Counted from the stretch's first letter, positions 32,875 through 41,154 are shown. The stretch: DNA of 64,000 bases from Casp-actino8 sp001510455 (GCA_027592035.1 JAQCIK010000004.1:66857-130856); one strand, 5' to 3'. Numbers and translations: made by a program. Notes: generated by a model not told the origin, from the letters alone.

Positions 32875-34281
32875 TCAGTACCTCTCGACCGAGAGTTCGA
32901 TGACGAACGACGCGCCTTCGGAGCCGTCGTGGCGGTCCTCGACCCAGACCCGGCCGCCGTGCAGTTTGACGTGCTCGTCGACGAGGGCGAGACCGAGTCC
33001 CGCTCCTTCGGATCCACTGCGACGGCCGGCCGACGCACCGCGTGCGAAGCGCTCGAACACGAGTGACCTCTCTTCGGGTGGGACCCCCGGGCCGTGGTCG
33101 TCGACGGTGATCCAGATGGTTCCGTTGGTCGGATCGTCATCGGGTACGAACACCGAAACGTCGAGGTCGGTGCCGGCATGAAGCCGTCCGTTGTCGACGA
33201 GGTTCGCGATCACGCGAGCCAGACGGCGTCGGTCGCCGCGAATCACGGCCGTCTCGGCGTCGGCCGCCACTCGAACGGGCGTCCGTGGCGCACTGCTCAC
33301 GGCTACGGCGTGTCGCACGAACTCGGCGACGGGAAGGTCTTCCACATGGAGGCGAATGGCACCGGCATCGAAACGGGAGATCTCGAGAAGGTCTTCGACG
33401 AGCCCTTGGAATCTCGCGACATCGGCCACGAGAAGATCGAGAGCGGCCTGGGCGCGATCGGGCATCTCGTCGCGTCGTGACTTCATCACTTCGACACTGG
33501 CGGACAACGTCATGAGTGGTGACCGGAGTTCGTGGCTCACGTCGGACGCGAAACGCGCGTCGCGTTCCACTCGCGTCTGCAACGTGGCTGCCATGTCGTT
33601 GAACGAGCGTGTGAGCGCGTCGAGATCGGGGTCGTCGGTCGGCTCCAGACGAGTCTCGAGTCGACCACCGGCGATGGCCTGCGCGGCCTGACTCGCGGCC
33701 GTGAGTGGTCGGACGGCGCGTGACGCCGAGATGGCGCCGAGAACCATGCCGAGAAGAGTGGTGATGGCGGCGGCGAACACGAGCGCGACGCCGACGCTGC
33801 GGAGTGTGCTCTCCACGTCATCGAACGAGACGAAATCGAAGTAGGCCCCGTCGACGTCGGGAAGGGGCACACCCACCGCGACGACGAGTGTCGAACCGAC
33901 CTGAACGCGCATGATGGCGGGACGACCATCGGTCAACACGGTGTCGAGCAGATCGTCCGGGATCTGCGACGACGAGAAGCGGGCATCGGTCGCGGTCCAG
34001 GTGCCTCGGAAGTACAGGAGCGGCCGGTCGGCCCCCAATCGATCGAGTACGGCCTGGACGTTGCTGGGGGTCGATCGCAGATCACTGGTCAGACGGGTGG
34101 CGGCGTCGTAGGCCTGGTTCACGGCACTCGACTCGCGCTCGTCGACCAGATTCGTGCGCGTGAAGCTGTACGTGGCGAGAGCGAGGAAAGCCGACAGAGC
34201 GAGGCTGCCGAGGCCGAACGTGGCGAGGATGCGGGTACGGAGACCTACTCCGAACCTCCGGCGTCTCCTCGTCGTGTCCAC
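32875..34281 (-). CDS. mtrB: Sensor histidine kinase, MtrB-like
   Basis: Membrane sensor kinase paired with the upstream regulator. Domain order in 468 residues: membrane segment 1 (about 17-40), extracytoplasmic sensor (41-160), membrane segment 2 (163-187), HAMP (188-240), phospho-acceptor His250 in FASDVSHELRSPL, then the ATPase domain with N box ANLVDNGRLH, DHGPGVPPEE and GAGLGLALV. LLEISRFDAG after the H box resembles MtrB closely. I choose the GTG at 34281, one base after the mtrA stop; a start 30 nt earlier is possible. MtrAB controls wall remodelling and division in actinobacteria. Confidence 0.87.
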   Translation of the reverse strand: MDTTRRRRRFGVGLRTRILATFGLGSLALSAFLALATYSFTRTNLVDERESSAVNQAYDAATRLTSDLRSTPSNVQAVLDRLGADRPLLYFRGTWTATDARFSSSQIPDDLLDTVLTDGRPAIMRVQVGSTLVVAVGVPLPDVDGAYFDFVSFDDVESTLRSVGVALVFAAAITTLLGMVLGAISASRAVRPLTAASQAAQAIAGGRLETRLEPTDDPDLDALTRSFNDMAATLQTRVERDARFASDVSHELRSPLMTLSASVEVMKSRRDEMPDRAQAALDLLVADVARFQGLVEDLLEISRFDAGAIRLHVEDLPVAEFVRHAVAVSSAPRTPVRVAADAETAVIRGDRRRLARVIANLVDNGRLHAGTDLDVSVFVPDDDPTNGTIWITVDDHGPGVPPEERSLVFERFARGASAGRRSGSEGAGLGLALVDEHVKLHGGRVWVEDRHDGSEGASFVIELSVERY

Positions 34282-34282
34282 C

Positions 34283-34963
34283 TCAGGCCTGGAGTCGGTA
34301 ACCGAGTCCACGCACCGTCACGATGTGACGCGGATTGGCCGAGTCGATCTCGACCTTGGTGCGCAAGCGTCGGACGTGGACGTCGACGAGTCGGCCGTCC
34401 CCGAAGTAGCCATAGCCCCACACCTGATCGAGGAGTTCTTCACGGCTGAAGACGCGACCGGGATTCTCGGCGAGTTCGCACAGGAGTCGGAACTCGGTCT
34501 TGGTCAGGTGGATCTCCTCGCCGGAGCGCATCACCTTTCCCTCGTCGGGAACGATTTCGAGATCGCCGAAGACGAGACGCGGGTGAGCAGGGTTCGCCGG
34601 GCGGGCGCGACGCAGAAGCGCGCGGATTCGCGCCGAGAGTTCTTTCGGGGCGAACGGCTTGGTGAGATAGTCGTCAGCGCCGGCTTCCAGTCCGGCGACG
34701 ACGTCGTGGGTGTCGGCTCGAGCGGTGACCATCACGATCGGTACGTCGCTCGAGCGGCGCAACGTCCGGCACAGTTCGAAGCCGTCGATTCCCGGGAGCA
34801 TGATGTCGATCAGGACGACATCGGCGGGCTGACGCATGAAGATGGTCACGGCTTCCTCGCCACTGGCCGCTTCGTCGACGAGCCAGCCCTCGTCCTCGAG
34901 CGCGAGTTTGACCGCCGTTCGGATACGTTCGTCGTCCTCGACGGCGAGGATTCGAGTTCCCAC
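34283..34963 (-). CDS. mtrA: OmpR-family response regulator, MtrA-like
   Basis: DNA-binding response regulator. The receiver domain has acidic residues in AVEDDERIR, phospho-acceptor Asp53 in VVLIDIMLPG, VTARAD and the Lys of YLTKPFAPKEL. The winged-helix output domain has FRLLCELAENPGRVFSREELLDQVWGYG and VDVHVRRLRTKVE, ending GLGYRLQA. Both halves match MtrA, and the order mtrA-mtrB-lipoprotein supports it. GTG start, 226 residues. A GGAG lies 2 nt upstream of the start and no TANNNT box is near, so this operon is probably expressed from a promoter within or beyond the 45-nt gap before it. Confidence 0.86.
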   Translation of the reverse strand: MGTRILAVEDDERIRTAVKLALEDEGWLVDEAASGEEAVTIFMRQPADVVLIDIMLPGIDGFELCRTLRRSSDVPIVMVTARADTHDVVAGLEAGADDYLTKPFAPKELSARIRALLRRARPANPAHPRLVFGDLEIVPDEGKVMRSGEEIHLTKTEFRLLCELAENPGRVFSREELLDQVWGYGYFGDGRLVDVHVRRLRTKVEIDSANPRHIVTVRGLGYRLQA

Positions 34964-35008
34964 GGCTCCATGTTGCCGGAAAATCGGGTGGTTTCGCGCC
35001 TTCGAGGG

Positions 35009-35809
35009 TCAGACGGTGGGTGAGGGGTCGGCGAGCAACTCCACCATCGCCTGGTGAATCCCGGGTGTCGACGCCAGTATCTGCCCCGTGTGAGCCGGTC
35101 CTCCGGTGAAGTCGGTGACGAGGGCCCCCGCTTCCTCGGCGATCAGCGATCCGGCGGCGACGTCCCACGGTCGGAGGTTCTCCTCGAAGTACGCATCGAG
35201 ACGTCCGTCGGCCACGAAGCAGAGGTCGGGGGCCGCCGCCCCGAGTCGGCGTACGTCGCGCACGTGAGCGATGAGTCCGGCGACGCGTCGTCCTTGGCGA
35301 GCGCGTTCTTCGGCGTGATACGAAAAGCCGGTGCCGACGAGCGCGTGTTCGCTTCGGGACGCCGACGAACACGTCAGTCGACGGCCGCCCAGCCAGGCGC
35401 CGAAGCCACGAGCGGCGACGAAGAGTTCGCGGGTGGCCGGCAGGTACACGGCGCCGGCGATCGAACGTTCCTCGACCGTGGCGGCGATCGAGACCGCGAA
35501 GCCAGCGAGACCGTAGAGGAAGTTGGTGGTTCCGTCGATCGGATCGACGACCCAGACGATTCCTGTCTCACTCTCCCGAGCGCTTCCCTCCTCGGCCATC
35601 ACGCCGTCGTGCGGGCGGCGTTCGGAGAGATCTCTGACGATGAGTGATTCCGATCGCCCGTCCCACAGCGTGACCATGTCGGTCGGGGTCGATTTCGTGT
35701 CGGCGTCGACAGGACCCTGCCGACGGCCGACGAGCACCGTGTCACCGGCGCGCCTCGCAACACTGGCCGCCACGTTCATGAGCGCGACGGCGTCGACGCT
35801 CGCGGTCAT
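35009..35809 (-). CDS. suhB: Inositol monophosphatase family protein
   Basis: Mg-dependent, Li-sensitive phosphatase fold acting on inositol phosphate or related sugar phosphates. Metal-site motifs are AEEGS, VVDPIDGTTNFLYGLAGF and the C-terminal RPWDVAAGSLIAEEAGA. The ATG at 35809 overlaps the upstream stop as ATGA and gives 266 residues, the typical size. In actinobacteria the family includes inositol-1-phosphate, histidinol-phosphate and fructose-bisphosphate phosphatases; sequence alone does not settle which. The neighbouring mannosyltransferase makes inositol-lipid synthesis a sensible guess. Confidence 0.87.
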   Translation of the reverse strand: MTASVDAVALMNVAASVARRAGDTVLVGRRQGPVDADTKSTPTDMVTLWDGRSESLIVRDLSERRPHDGVMAEEGSARESETGIVWVVDPIDGTTNFLYGLAGFAVSIAATVEERSIAGAVYLPATRELFVAARGFGAWLGGRRLTCSSASRSEHALVGTGFSYHAEERARQGRRVAGLIAHVRDVRRLGAAAPDLCFVADGRLDAYFEENLRPWDVAAGSLIAEEAGALVTDFTGGPAHTGQILASTPGIHQAMVELLADPSPTV

Positions 35810-36087
35810 GAACGTCCTCGTCGCGGACCGGTGCGATCGTTGATGTCCTTCCACTCGCCGAGGGCTCGTAGAACGAGAACGGCGACGATCGCAGTTCCGC
35901 CGGCGGCGACGGTCGCGCCCACCAACACGCCGAGACCGCGAGGCCAATCGGCCGACCCCGAGTACTGAATGTCGACGAGGGCGTACCCGATCACGGCTCC
36001 GGCGACACCACCCACGAGGATCGAGACGAACCCGATGGCCCGAGCCAAGGGTGACGGCAGAGCGGAGAGTGGTCGTTCGTCGTTCAC
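35806..36087 (-). CDS. Small two-pass membrane protein, function unknown
   Basis: A 93-residue protein with two hydrophobic segments (about 16-38 and 49-73) and charged ends (EWKDINDRTGPRRGRS at the C-terminus). Not recognised. GTG start at 36087 with a TACGAT -10 box 6 nt upstream. It is the first gene of a unit with the inositol-phosphatase gene, overlapping by 4 nt, and is divergent from the Ppm1-like gene with only 22 nt between the two start codons. Confidence 0.72.
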   Translation of the reverse strand: MNDERPLSALPSPLARAIGFVSILVGGVAGAVIGYALVDIQYSGSADWPRGLGVLVGATVAAGGTAIVAVLVLRALGEWKDINDRTGPRRGRS

Positions 36088-36093
36088 GGTTCG

Positions 36094-36103
36094 ATCGTAG
36101 GCT
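36094..36103. promoter_or_regulatory. Overlapping divergent -10 boxes
   Basis: Minus strand: TACGAT (36099-36094), 6 nt before the GTG at 36087. Plus strand: TAGGCT (36098-36103), 6 nt before the GTG at 36110. The hexamers share the base pairs 36098-36099, so RNA polymerase could occupy only one of the two promoters at a time. Confidence 0.55.
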
Positions 36104-36109
36104 CGTGGC

Positions 36110-36871
36110 GTGGACGACCGAGATCCGGTGGGGGAGAAGATGGCGTCGGTCGACGTGACCGATGTTCGGGTGGTGATTCCGACCTACGACGAGGCCGAGA
36201 ACATCGAACCCCTCATCGGTCGGATCCGTGAGGTGTTGCCCGGAGTTCGCGTCCTGGTCGTCGACGACGCGAGTCCCGACGGCACCGCCGACGTGGCGCG
36301 TCGAGCCGGTGTCGAGGTTCTCGAACGGGTGGGAAAGAGCGGACTGGGTGCGGCGTACCGCGACGGATTCGCCCACGCCCTCGACAGCGGCGCCGAAATT
36401 GTCGTTCAGATGGATGCCGATCTGTCCCATGATCCCGACTACCTGGTCGAGATGCTGTCGGCGGTTCGGGCCGGAGCCGACGCAGTGATCGGCAGTCGTT
36501 ACGTGCCGGGAGGTGGATGTGTCGATTGGCCGAGGTTGCGACGCTTCCTCAGTCGGTGGGGAAATCGGTACGCGGCCGGAATGCTCGGACTCGCCGTCAA
36601 CGACGCCACGAGCGGGTACCGCGCCTATTCGGCTTCGATTCTGCGACGGATCGACGTTCCCACGGTTCTCGCCGACGGATACGGCTTTCAGGTGGAGATG
36701 ACGCACCGACTCGTGAGATGCGGAGGTCGAGTGGTCGAGATTCCGATCGTGTTTCGCGACCGCCAGCGCGGTGAGTCCAAGCTGTCGTATCGAATCATCG
36801 GGGAGGCGTTCCGGCTGGTGACTCTTCTCGCCATCGACGATCTGCGGCGTGGTCGCCGCCGTCATCTCTGA
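36110..36871 (+). CDS. ppm1: Polyprenol-phosphate mannosyltransferase, Ppm1-like GT2
   Basis: GT2 enzyme that makes polyprenyl-phosphate-mannose, the donor for extracytoplasmic mannosylation. Motifs: VVIPTYDEAENIEPLIGRI, VVDDASPDGTADVA, GLGAAYRDGFAHAL, VQMDADLSHDPDYL with the metal-binding DAD, and RQRGESKLSYRIIGEA. These fit dolichol-phosphate mannose synthases. At 253 residues it is the catalytic domain only, without the fused membrane domain (nitrilase-like Ppm D1) of some mycobacteria. GTG start behind a -10 box; dinB follows after 2 nt. Confidence 0.87.
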   Translation: MDDRDPVGEKMASVDVTDVRVVIPTYDEAENIEPLIGRIREVLPGVRVLVVDDASPDGTADVARRAGVEVLERVGKSGLGAAYRDGFAHALDSGAEIVVQMDADLSHDPDYLVEMLSAVRAGADAVIGSRYVPGGGCVDWPRLRRFLSRWGNRYAAGMLGLAVNDATSGYRAYSASILRRIDVPTVLADGYGFQVEMTHRLVRCGGRVVEIPIVFRDRQRGESKLSYRIIGEAFRLVTLLAIDDLRRGRRRHL

Positions 36872-36873
36872 TC

Positions 36874-38259
36874 GTGTCGTCGCCGCAGATCCCGCTGAAC
36901 ACCGAAGTCACCGAGAATCGACCGCGAACCATCCTCCACGTCGACATGGACGCCTTCTACGTGTCGGTCGAACTGCGACGCCACCCCGAACTACGAGGCC
37001 GTCCGGTCGTGGTGGGAGGATCGGGTTCCCGAGGTGTCGTGGCCGCAGCGAACTACGAAGCCCGTCGCTTTGGTGTCTTTTCTGCCATGCCCTCGTCACG
37101 TGCACGTCGACTGTGTCCGCAGGCGGTCTTCCTCCCCGGTGATCACGCGCTGTACGCCGAGGTCAGCCAGGACGTTCATCGCATCTTCGAGGACGTCACA
37201 CCTCTCGTCGAACCGATCGCGCTCGACGAGGCCTTTCTCGATGTCACCGGGGCGCGTTCACTCTTCGGTGACGGAGAGACGATCGGGCATCTCGTTCGTC
37301 GGCGAGTGCTCGACGAACTCGATCTTGTCTGCTCGGTGGGTGTCGCCACCAGTAAGTTCGTCGCCAAATTGGCGTCGAAAGCGGCCAAGCCGTTGGTCAC
37401 CGAACGCGGGGTGGAAGACGGCGCCGGTGTGCTGGTCGTCGAACCCGGCCGTGAGCGCGACTTCGTGTCACCTCTACCGGTGAAGGCACTCTGGGGTGTC
37501 GGACCGGCGACCCTCGAACGTCTCGAACGACTCGGGGTGAGAACCGTCGCCGATCTCGCCGACCTTCCCTCGGCGGTACTCGAGCGCTCCGTCGGAGTCG
37601 CGCATGGTCGTCATCTGGCTGCGCTGGCTCGGGCCGAAGACGACCGGGACGTGATTCCGCACCGACCGATCAAGTCGATCGGCAACGAAGAAACGTTCGC
37701 ACGCGACTTGGTGGCGGCCGACGAGATCCGTAGCGAGATCGTCCGCCTCGCCGATCACGTGGCCGGACGTTTGCGACGTCAGGGCCGTTCGGCGCGAACG
37801 GTCACGCTCAAGATTCGTTATTCGACGTTCGAGACGATCACTCGGTCGGTCACACCGAGTCGAGCCGTGAACACCTCGCCGGGAATGATGTCCGCCCTCG
37901 ATCCGATCATCGGCGACATCGCGCGAGGTTTGTCGTCGACGATCGGCATTCGCCTCCTCGGGGTCTCGGTATCTCAGCTCGTCGAACCTTCGTCGCAGAT
38001 GACGTTGTTCGACGACCGAGCCGCGGGCAACGATGCGGCCGAGGACATCGATGCGGTCGAGAACCGCTGGGAGCCGGCCAGCCGGGCGATCGATGCGATC
38101 CGTGAGCGATTCGGGAGTCGGGCGATCGGGCCGGCCGGTTCACTCGGACGAAACGAACGTCACGAGGGGACACCCTGGGGACCCGAACGTCGTCCGGAGA
38201 GCTCGCCGGAACGTGACGTCGACTCGGGTGATGATCCACCGCGGGGTACTCGTCCGTAG
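36874..38259 (+). CDS. dinB: DNA polymerase IV (Y family)
   Basis: Error-prone translesion polymerase. The palm motifs HVDMDAFYVSVE and ALDEAFLDVTG carry the metal-binding acidic residues, YEARRFGVFSAMPSSRA and GVATSKFVAKLASKAAKP follow, and the little-finger domain spans about 245-355. A beta-clamp binding motif QMTLFDD lies near residue 375, followed by about 85 low-complexity residues. GTG start, 461 residues. No LexA-type operator was seen upstream, as expected for a gene two bases behind another. Confidence 0.94.
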   Translation: MSSPQIPLNTEVTENRPRTILHVDMDAFYVSVELRRHPELRGRPVVVGGSGSRGVVAAANYEARRFGVFSAMPSSRARRLCPQAVFLPGDHALYAEVSQDVHRIFEDVTPLVEPIALDEAFLDVTGARSLFGDGETIGHLVRRRVLDELDLVCSVGVATSKFVAKLASKAAKPLVTERGVEDGAGVLVVEPGRERDFVSPLPVKALWGVGPATLERLERLGVRTVADLADLPSAVLERSVGVAHGRHLAALARAEDDRDVIPHRPIKSIGNEETFARDLVAADEIRSEIVRLADHVAGRLRRQGRSARTVTLKIRYSTFETITRSVTPSRAVNTSPGMMSALDPIIGDIARGLSSTIGIRLLGVSVSQLVEPSSQMTLFDDRAAGNDAAEDIDAVENRWEPASRAIDAIRERFGSRAIGPAGSLGRNERHEGTPWGPERRPESSPERDVDSGDDPPRGTRP

Positions 38260-38265
38260 GGGGAC

Positions 38266-38334
38266 GTTGCCAGGGTCGTGACGAGATCGTTGCCGGGGTC
38301 ATGACGAGATCGTCTCTGGGGTTCGATGACGCCG
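38266..38334 (+). repeat. 23-bp tandem repeat between dinB and the DUF3040 gene
   Basis: Two units of 23 bp (38266-38288 and 38289-38311) differ at two positions; a third, degenerate unit with a 2-nt insertion follows. Each carries a GGGTC(G/A)TGACGAGATC core. The 175-nt gap also holds a TACGAT hexamer at 38398-38403, a possible -10 box for the next gene. Confidence 0.85.
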
Positions 38335-38434
38335 GTCACGACGTGTGTCGCGAGACCGTCGCGAACGTCGAGACGGTCTTCGCGTTGCCTCGGCCCGTAC
38401 GATCTGGGACACTGGAGGGCGAGAGGAGGTTCCG

Positions 38435-38770
38435 ATGGGTCTGTCCGACGACGAGCAGCGCATCTTGCGTCAGATCGAAGAAGAGCTCGAGAACGATACG
38501 AAGTTCGCGCAAGCCGTGTCCCCGTCGGGTCTTTACTCGCATTCGGCTCGCCTCGTGCGCTGGTCGGTCCTCGGCTTGGTGGTGTGCGTGGCTCTTCTGG
38601 TCCTTGCGCTACGCATCCATTTCTTGGTCTCGTTCGGAGTCTTCCTCGGCATGTTGGTTCTGCTCGCCGTCATCGAACGAAATGCGCGGGCGATCGGCCG
38701 GGCCGGATTCCAGGACGTGGCGGGAGCCTTGCGCAAGGCGCGGGCGAGCGCGTCTCGCCGATTCGACTGA
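38435..38770 (+). CDS. DUF3040 membrane protein
   Basis: Actinobacterial protein family of unknown function. The ATG at 38435 follows a strong Shine-Dalgarno AGGAGGT (38424-38430), unusual in this window. The N-terminus MGLSDDEQRILRQIEEELENDTKFA is the family signature; two membrane helices follow (about 48-68 and 72-90). Length is 111 residues. It is one of the markers that place the genome in Actinomycetota. In other actinobacteria DUF3040 genes often lie near dinB or mraZ; here dinB is directly upstream. Confidence 0.9.
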   Translation: MGLSDDEQRILRQIEEELENDTKFAQAVSPSGLYSHSARLVRWSVLGLVVCVALLVLALRIHFLVSFGVFLGMLVLLAVIERNARAIGRAGFQDVAGALRKARASASRRFD

Positions 38771-38788
38771 CGTCGACGGACGCCGTCG

Positions 38789-39667
38789 ATGACAACGCCG
38801 GTCGGCGATCCGTCTCCGCGTAGCTACGTCGCTCTCGACATCGGCGGCACGAAACTCGCCGCCGCCATCGTGACCACGGAAGGTTCCATCGTGGTCTCGG
38901 ACCGATTGCCCACCCCGGCCCGCGATCCGTGGGCGGCGGTTGCGGCGCTCGTCTCTCGGGTCGTGGCTGCCACACCGGATCTCCAGCCGATGGCACTCGG
39001 TGCCGGTTGTGGTGGACCGATGGCGCGAGGCGGTGACACCGTGTCGCCTTTGCACATACCGGCCTGGCGAGATTTCCCACTGCGTTCCGCCTTGGCCGAT
39101 CTGGTGGGTGTTCCGGTCGCCGTCGACAACGACGCGAAGGCGCTGGCCCTCGGTGAAGGATGGCTCGGTGCTGCGAAGGGTCTGCGTGATTACATGGCCG
39201 TCGTCGTCGGAACCGGAGTCGGTGCCGGACTCGTGATCGACGGTCGGCTCGTCGATGGTCGATCCGGCAATGCCGGACACATCGGCCACCTGATCGTGGA
39301 AGAGGATGGTCTCGAATGTCGGTGCGGGGCCCACGGGTGTCTGGAGGCGTACCTGTCGGGATCGGCGATCGAAGCACGAACCGGGCAGTCGGCTCGTCAG
39401 GCGTCGACGACCACCATCCTCGACGCCGGGCGGCGATTCGGCCGCGCGGTGGCCTCGGTGGCGGCTCTCACGAGTCTGGAACGGGTGGTCGTGGCCGGCA
39501 GCGTGGCGTGGGGCTGGGGTGACGAATTCTTCACTGCCGCTCGAGACGAGTTCGCCGCTCGAAGTCGCCTGTCGTTCACACAGACGATCGACATCGTCGC
39601 CGCCGGGCCCCGGGCCGGGTTGATCGGTGCGGCCGCCTTGGCCCGTCGCGCGGTCGGTGGCGACTAG
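38789..39667 (+). CDS. Second ROK-family protein (sugar kinase type)
   Basis: A 292-residue ROK protein with VALDIGGTKLAAAIV, VPVAVDNDAKALALGEGW, GTGVGAGLVIDGRLVDG, the catalytic His in NAGHIGHLIV and the zinc-binding CRCGAHGCLEAYLSG. It lacks an N-terminal DNA-binding helix-turn-helix, so it is a kinase, not a repressor. It differs from the ROK protein at 26.4 kb in lacking the AGDN repeat and about 40 residues. Glucose or an N-acetylated sugar is plausible. Its TAG stop starts the -10 box of the next gene. Confidence 0.84.
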   Translation: MTTPVGDPSPRSYVALDIGGTKLAAAIVTTEGSIVVSDRLPTPARDPWAAVAALVSRVVAATPDLQPMALGAGCGGPMARGGDTVSPLHIPAWRDFPLRSALADLVGVPVAVDNDAKALALGEGWLGAAKGLRDYMAVVVGTGVGAGLVIDGRLVDGRSGNAGHIGHLIVEEDGLECRCGAHGCLEAYLSGSAIEARTGQSARQASTTTILDAGRRFGRAVASVAALTSLERVVVAGSVAWGWGDEFFTAARDEFAARSRLSFTQTIDIVAAGPRAGLIGAAALARRAVGGD

Positions 39668-39670
39668 TTT
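39665..39670 (+). promoter_or_regulatory. -10 box of the acyl-CoA dehydrogenase gene
   Basis: TAGTTT overlaps the ROK stop codon and ends 6 nt before the GTG at 39677. Confidence 0.5.
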
Positions 39671-39676
39671 TCCGTC

Positions 39677-40909
39677 GTGGATCCTCGTTATTCGTCGGAA
39701 GCCGAATCGTTTCGCCGCCGAGTCGTCGCCTTCTTGTCCCAAGCCCTGCCGGCTGACTTTCCCGGTATCGGGCGGATGCCGGTCGACGAGGTGCGCCCGT
39801 GGGTGATGGAGTGGCGACGAGTCCTGCATGCCGAGAGGTACCTCGCACCGGGATGGCCGGCCGAGTACGGCGGTGGAGGATTGTCGGCTCTCGAGCAGGT
39901 GATTCTGGCCGAAGAGTTCGCCAAGGCCGGAGTTCCGACCGGCGGGCCGAACGACGGCTTCGGAATCACCATGCTCGGCAACACCTTGTTGCGGTGGGGA
40001 ACTGACGAGCAGAAGTCGTACTACCTCCCGCGAATTCTCGCCAACGATGACATCTGGTGTCAGGGTTACAGCGAACCGAACGCCGGGAGCGATCTCGGAA
40101 GTCTCGGGCTTCGTGCCGCTCTCGACGGCGACCAATGGGTCATGAACGGGCAGAAGATCTGGACGTCGGCCGGCCATCTCGCCGACCACATCTTCACCTT
40201 GGCGCGCACCGATCCCGACGCACCCAAACACAAGGGCATCTCATTTCTTCTGGTCGACATGCGCCAGCCGGGGATCGAGGTCCGACCGATCAAGATGATC
40301 AGCGGTGAGAGCGAGTTCAACGAGGTCTTCTACACCGATGCGACGTGTCCGAAGGATGCGGTCGTCGGAGGGGTGAACAACGGTTGGGCTGTCGCCATGA
40401 CCTTGCTCGGCTACGAGCGCGGTGAGGGAGCGGCAACGGTGCCGGTTCGGTTCCAGGCCGAACTCGACCGCTTGTTGTTGCTCGCGCGCGAGTACGGCGT
40501 GGTCGACGATCCTCGCGTACGTCAGCGACTGGCGTGGGCTCATTCCAAGGTTCAGATCATGAGGTATTTGGGCCTGCGCACCCTCACGTCGTTCCTGGCC
40601 GGTCATCATCCCGGACCCGAGAGTGGAGCCTTCAAGCGTTACTGGAGCGAGTACCACCAGTCCGTGACTGAGCTCGCTCTCGAGATCATGGGTGCGTCGT
40701 CACTCGTCGTCGAGGGGCGATTGCCGTCGAACGCGTTCCAGCCCGACGATCGCTCGGCACCCAACAGCTCGGCCAGTTGGATCGGAAGCTTTCTGAACGC
40801 TCGGGCCGGAACCATTTACGCCGGTTCGTCGCAGGTCCAGTCGAACATCATGGCCGAGATGGTGCTCGGACTTCCGAAAGAGCCCCAGGCCGCTCCGCTC
40901 CGATCATGA
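39677..40909 (+). CDS. Acyl-CoA dehydrogenase family protein
   Basis: FAD enzyme introducing a double bond into acyl-CoA esters. Landmarks: WPAEYGGGGLSALEQVI, CQGYSEPNAGSDLGSLG (flavin and substrate contact), NGQKIWTSAGHLADH, and the C-terminal ARAGTIYAGSSQVQSNIM. The usual catalytic Glu of MCAD-type enzymes would follow the Tyr of IYEG; here it is Ala382. A Glu at 247 in LLGYERGEG is at the place used by isovaleryl-CoA dehydrogenase-type enzymes, so activity is possible. The 410-residue form resembles FadE proteins that act as one subunit of heteromeric enzymes. GTG start. Confidence 0.87.
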   Translation: MDPRYSSEAESFRRRVVAFLSQALPADFPGIGRMPVDEVRPWVMEWRRVLHAERYLAPGWPAEYGGGGLSALEQVILAEEFAKAGVPTGGPNDGFGITMLGNTLLRWGTDEQKSYYLPRILANDDIWCQGYSEPNAGSDLGSLGLRAALDGDQWVMNGQKIWTSAGHLADHIFTLARTDPDAPKHKGISFLLVDMRQPGIEVRPIKMISGESEFNEVFYTDATCPKDAVVGGVNNGWAVAMTLLGYERGEGAATVPVRFQAELDRLLLLAREYGVVDDPRVRQRLAWAHSKVQIMRYLGLRTLTSFLAGHHPGPESGAFKRYWSEYHQSVTELALEIMGASSLVVEGRLPSNAFQPDDRSAPNSSASWIGSFLNARAGTIYAGSSQVQSNIMAEMVLGLPKEPQAAPLRS

Positions 40910-41154
40910 GGGCACGGGAGTTCATCCGTATCGCTGCGGCCATTTTGCGTCGGCCGTCGCTGTGGTGGACGGCCGTCGTCGTCGCTCGGCGAGTCGTGCC
41001 GCGTCGATGGTGGGCGCACCGACCGTTCCTGCCCGTCCCGCCACGCGATTACGTGCGCTTCCGCAAAGAAACTCACTACGGGGATCCGCTGGCGCCGTTC
41101 GAGGTCGACGATGTGCTGAAATATCTCCTGTGGGTACGAGCATGGAATCCATGA
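40906..41154 (+). CDS. Small conserved basic protein, function unknown
   Basis: An 82-residue protein rich in Arg and Trp with a hydrophobic segment near residues 18-30 and a conserved-looking centre FLPVPPRDYVRFRKETHYGD. I recall similar unnamed proteins in actinobacteria, but no function. The ATG overlaps the acyl-CoA dehydrogenase stop as ATGA, so it is co-translated with it. The HNH gene follows 32 nt later. Confidence 0.7.
   Translation: MRAREFIRIAAAILRRPSLWWTAVVVARRVVPRRWWAHRPFLPVPPRDYVRFRKETHYGDPLAPFEVDDVLKYLLWVRAWNP

Noticed and set aside
35009..36865. A 618-codon version of the inositol-phosphatase gene
   Set aside because: Everything before 35809 is antisense to the mannosyltransferase or in another frame of the small membrane gene. 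The phosphatase fold starts right after the ATG at 35809.
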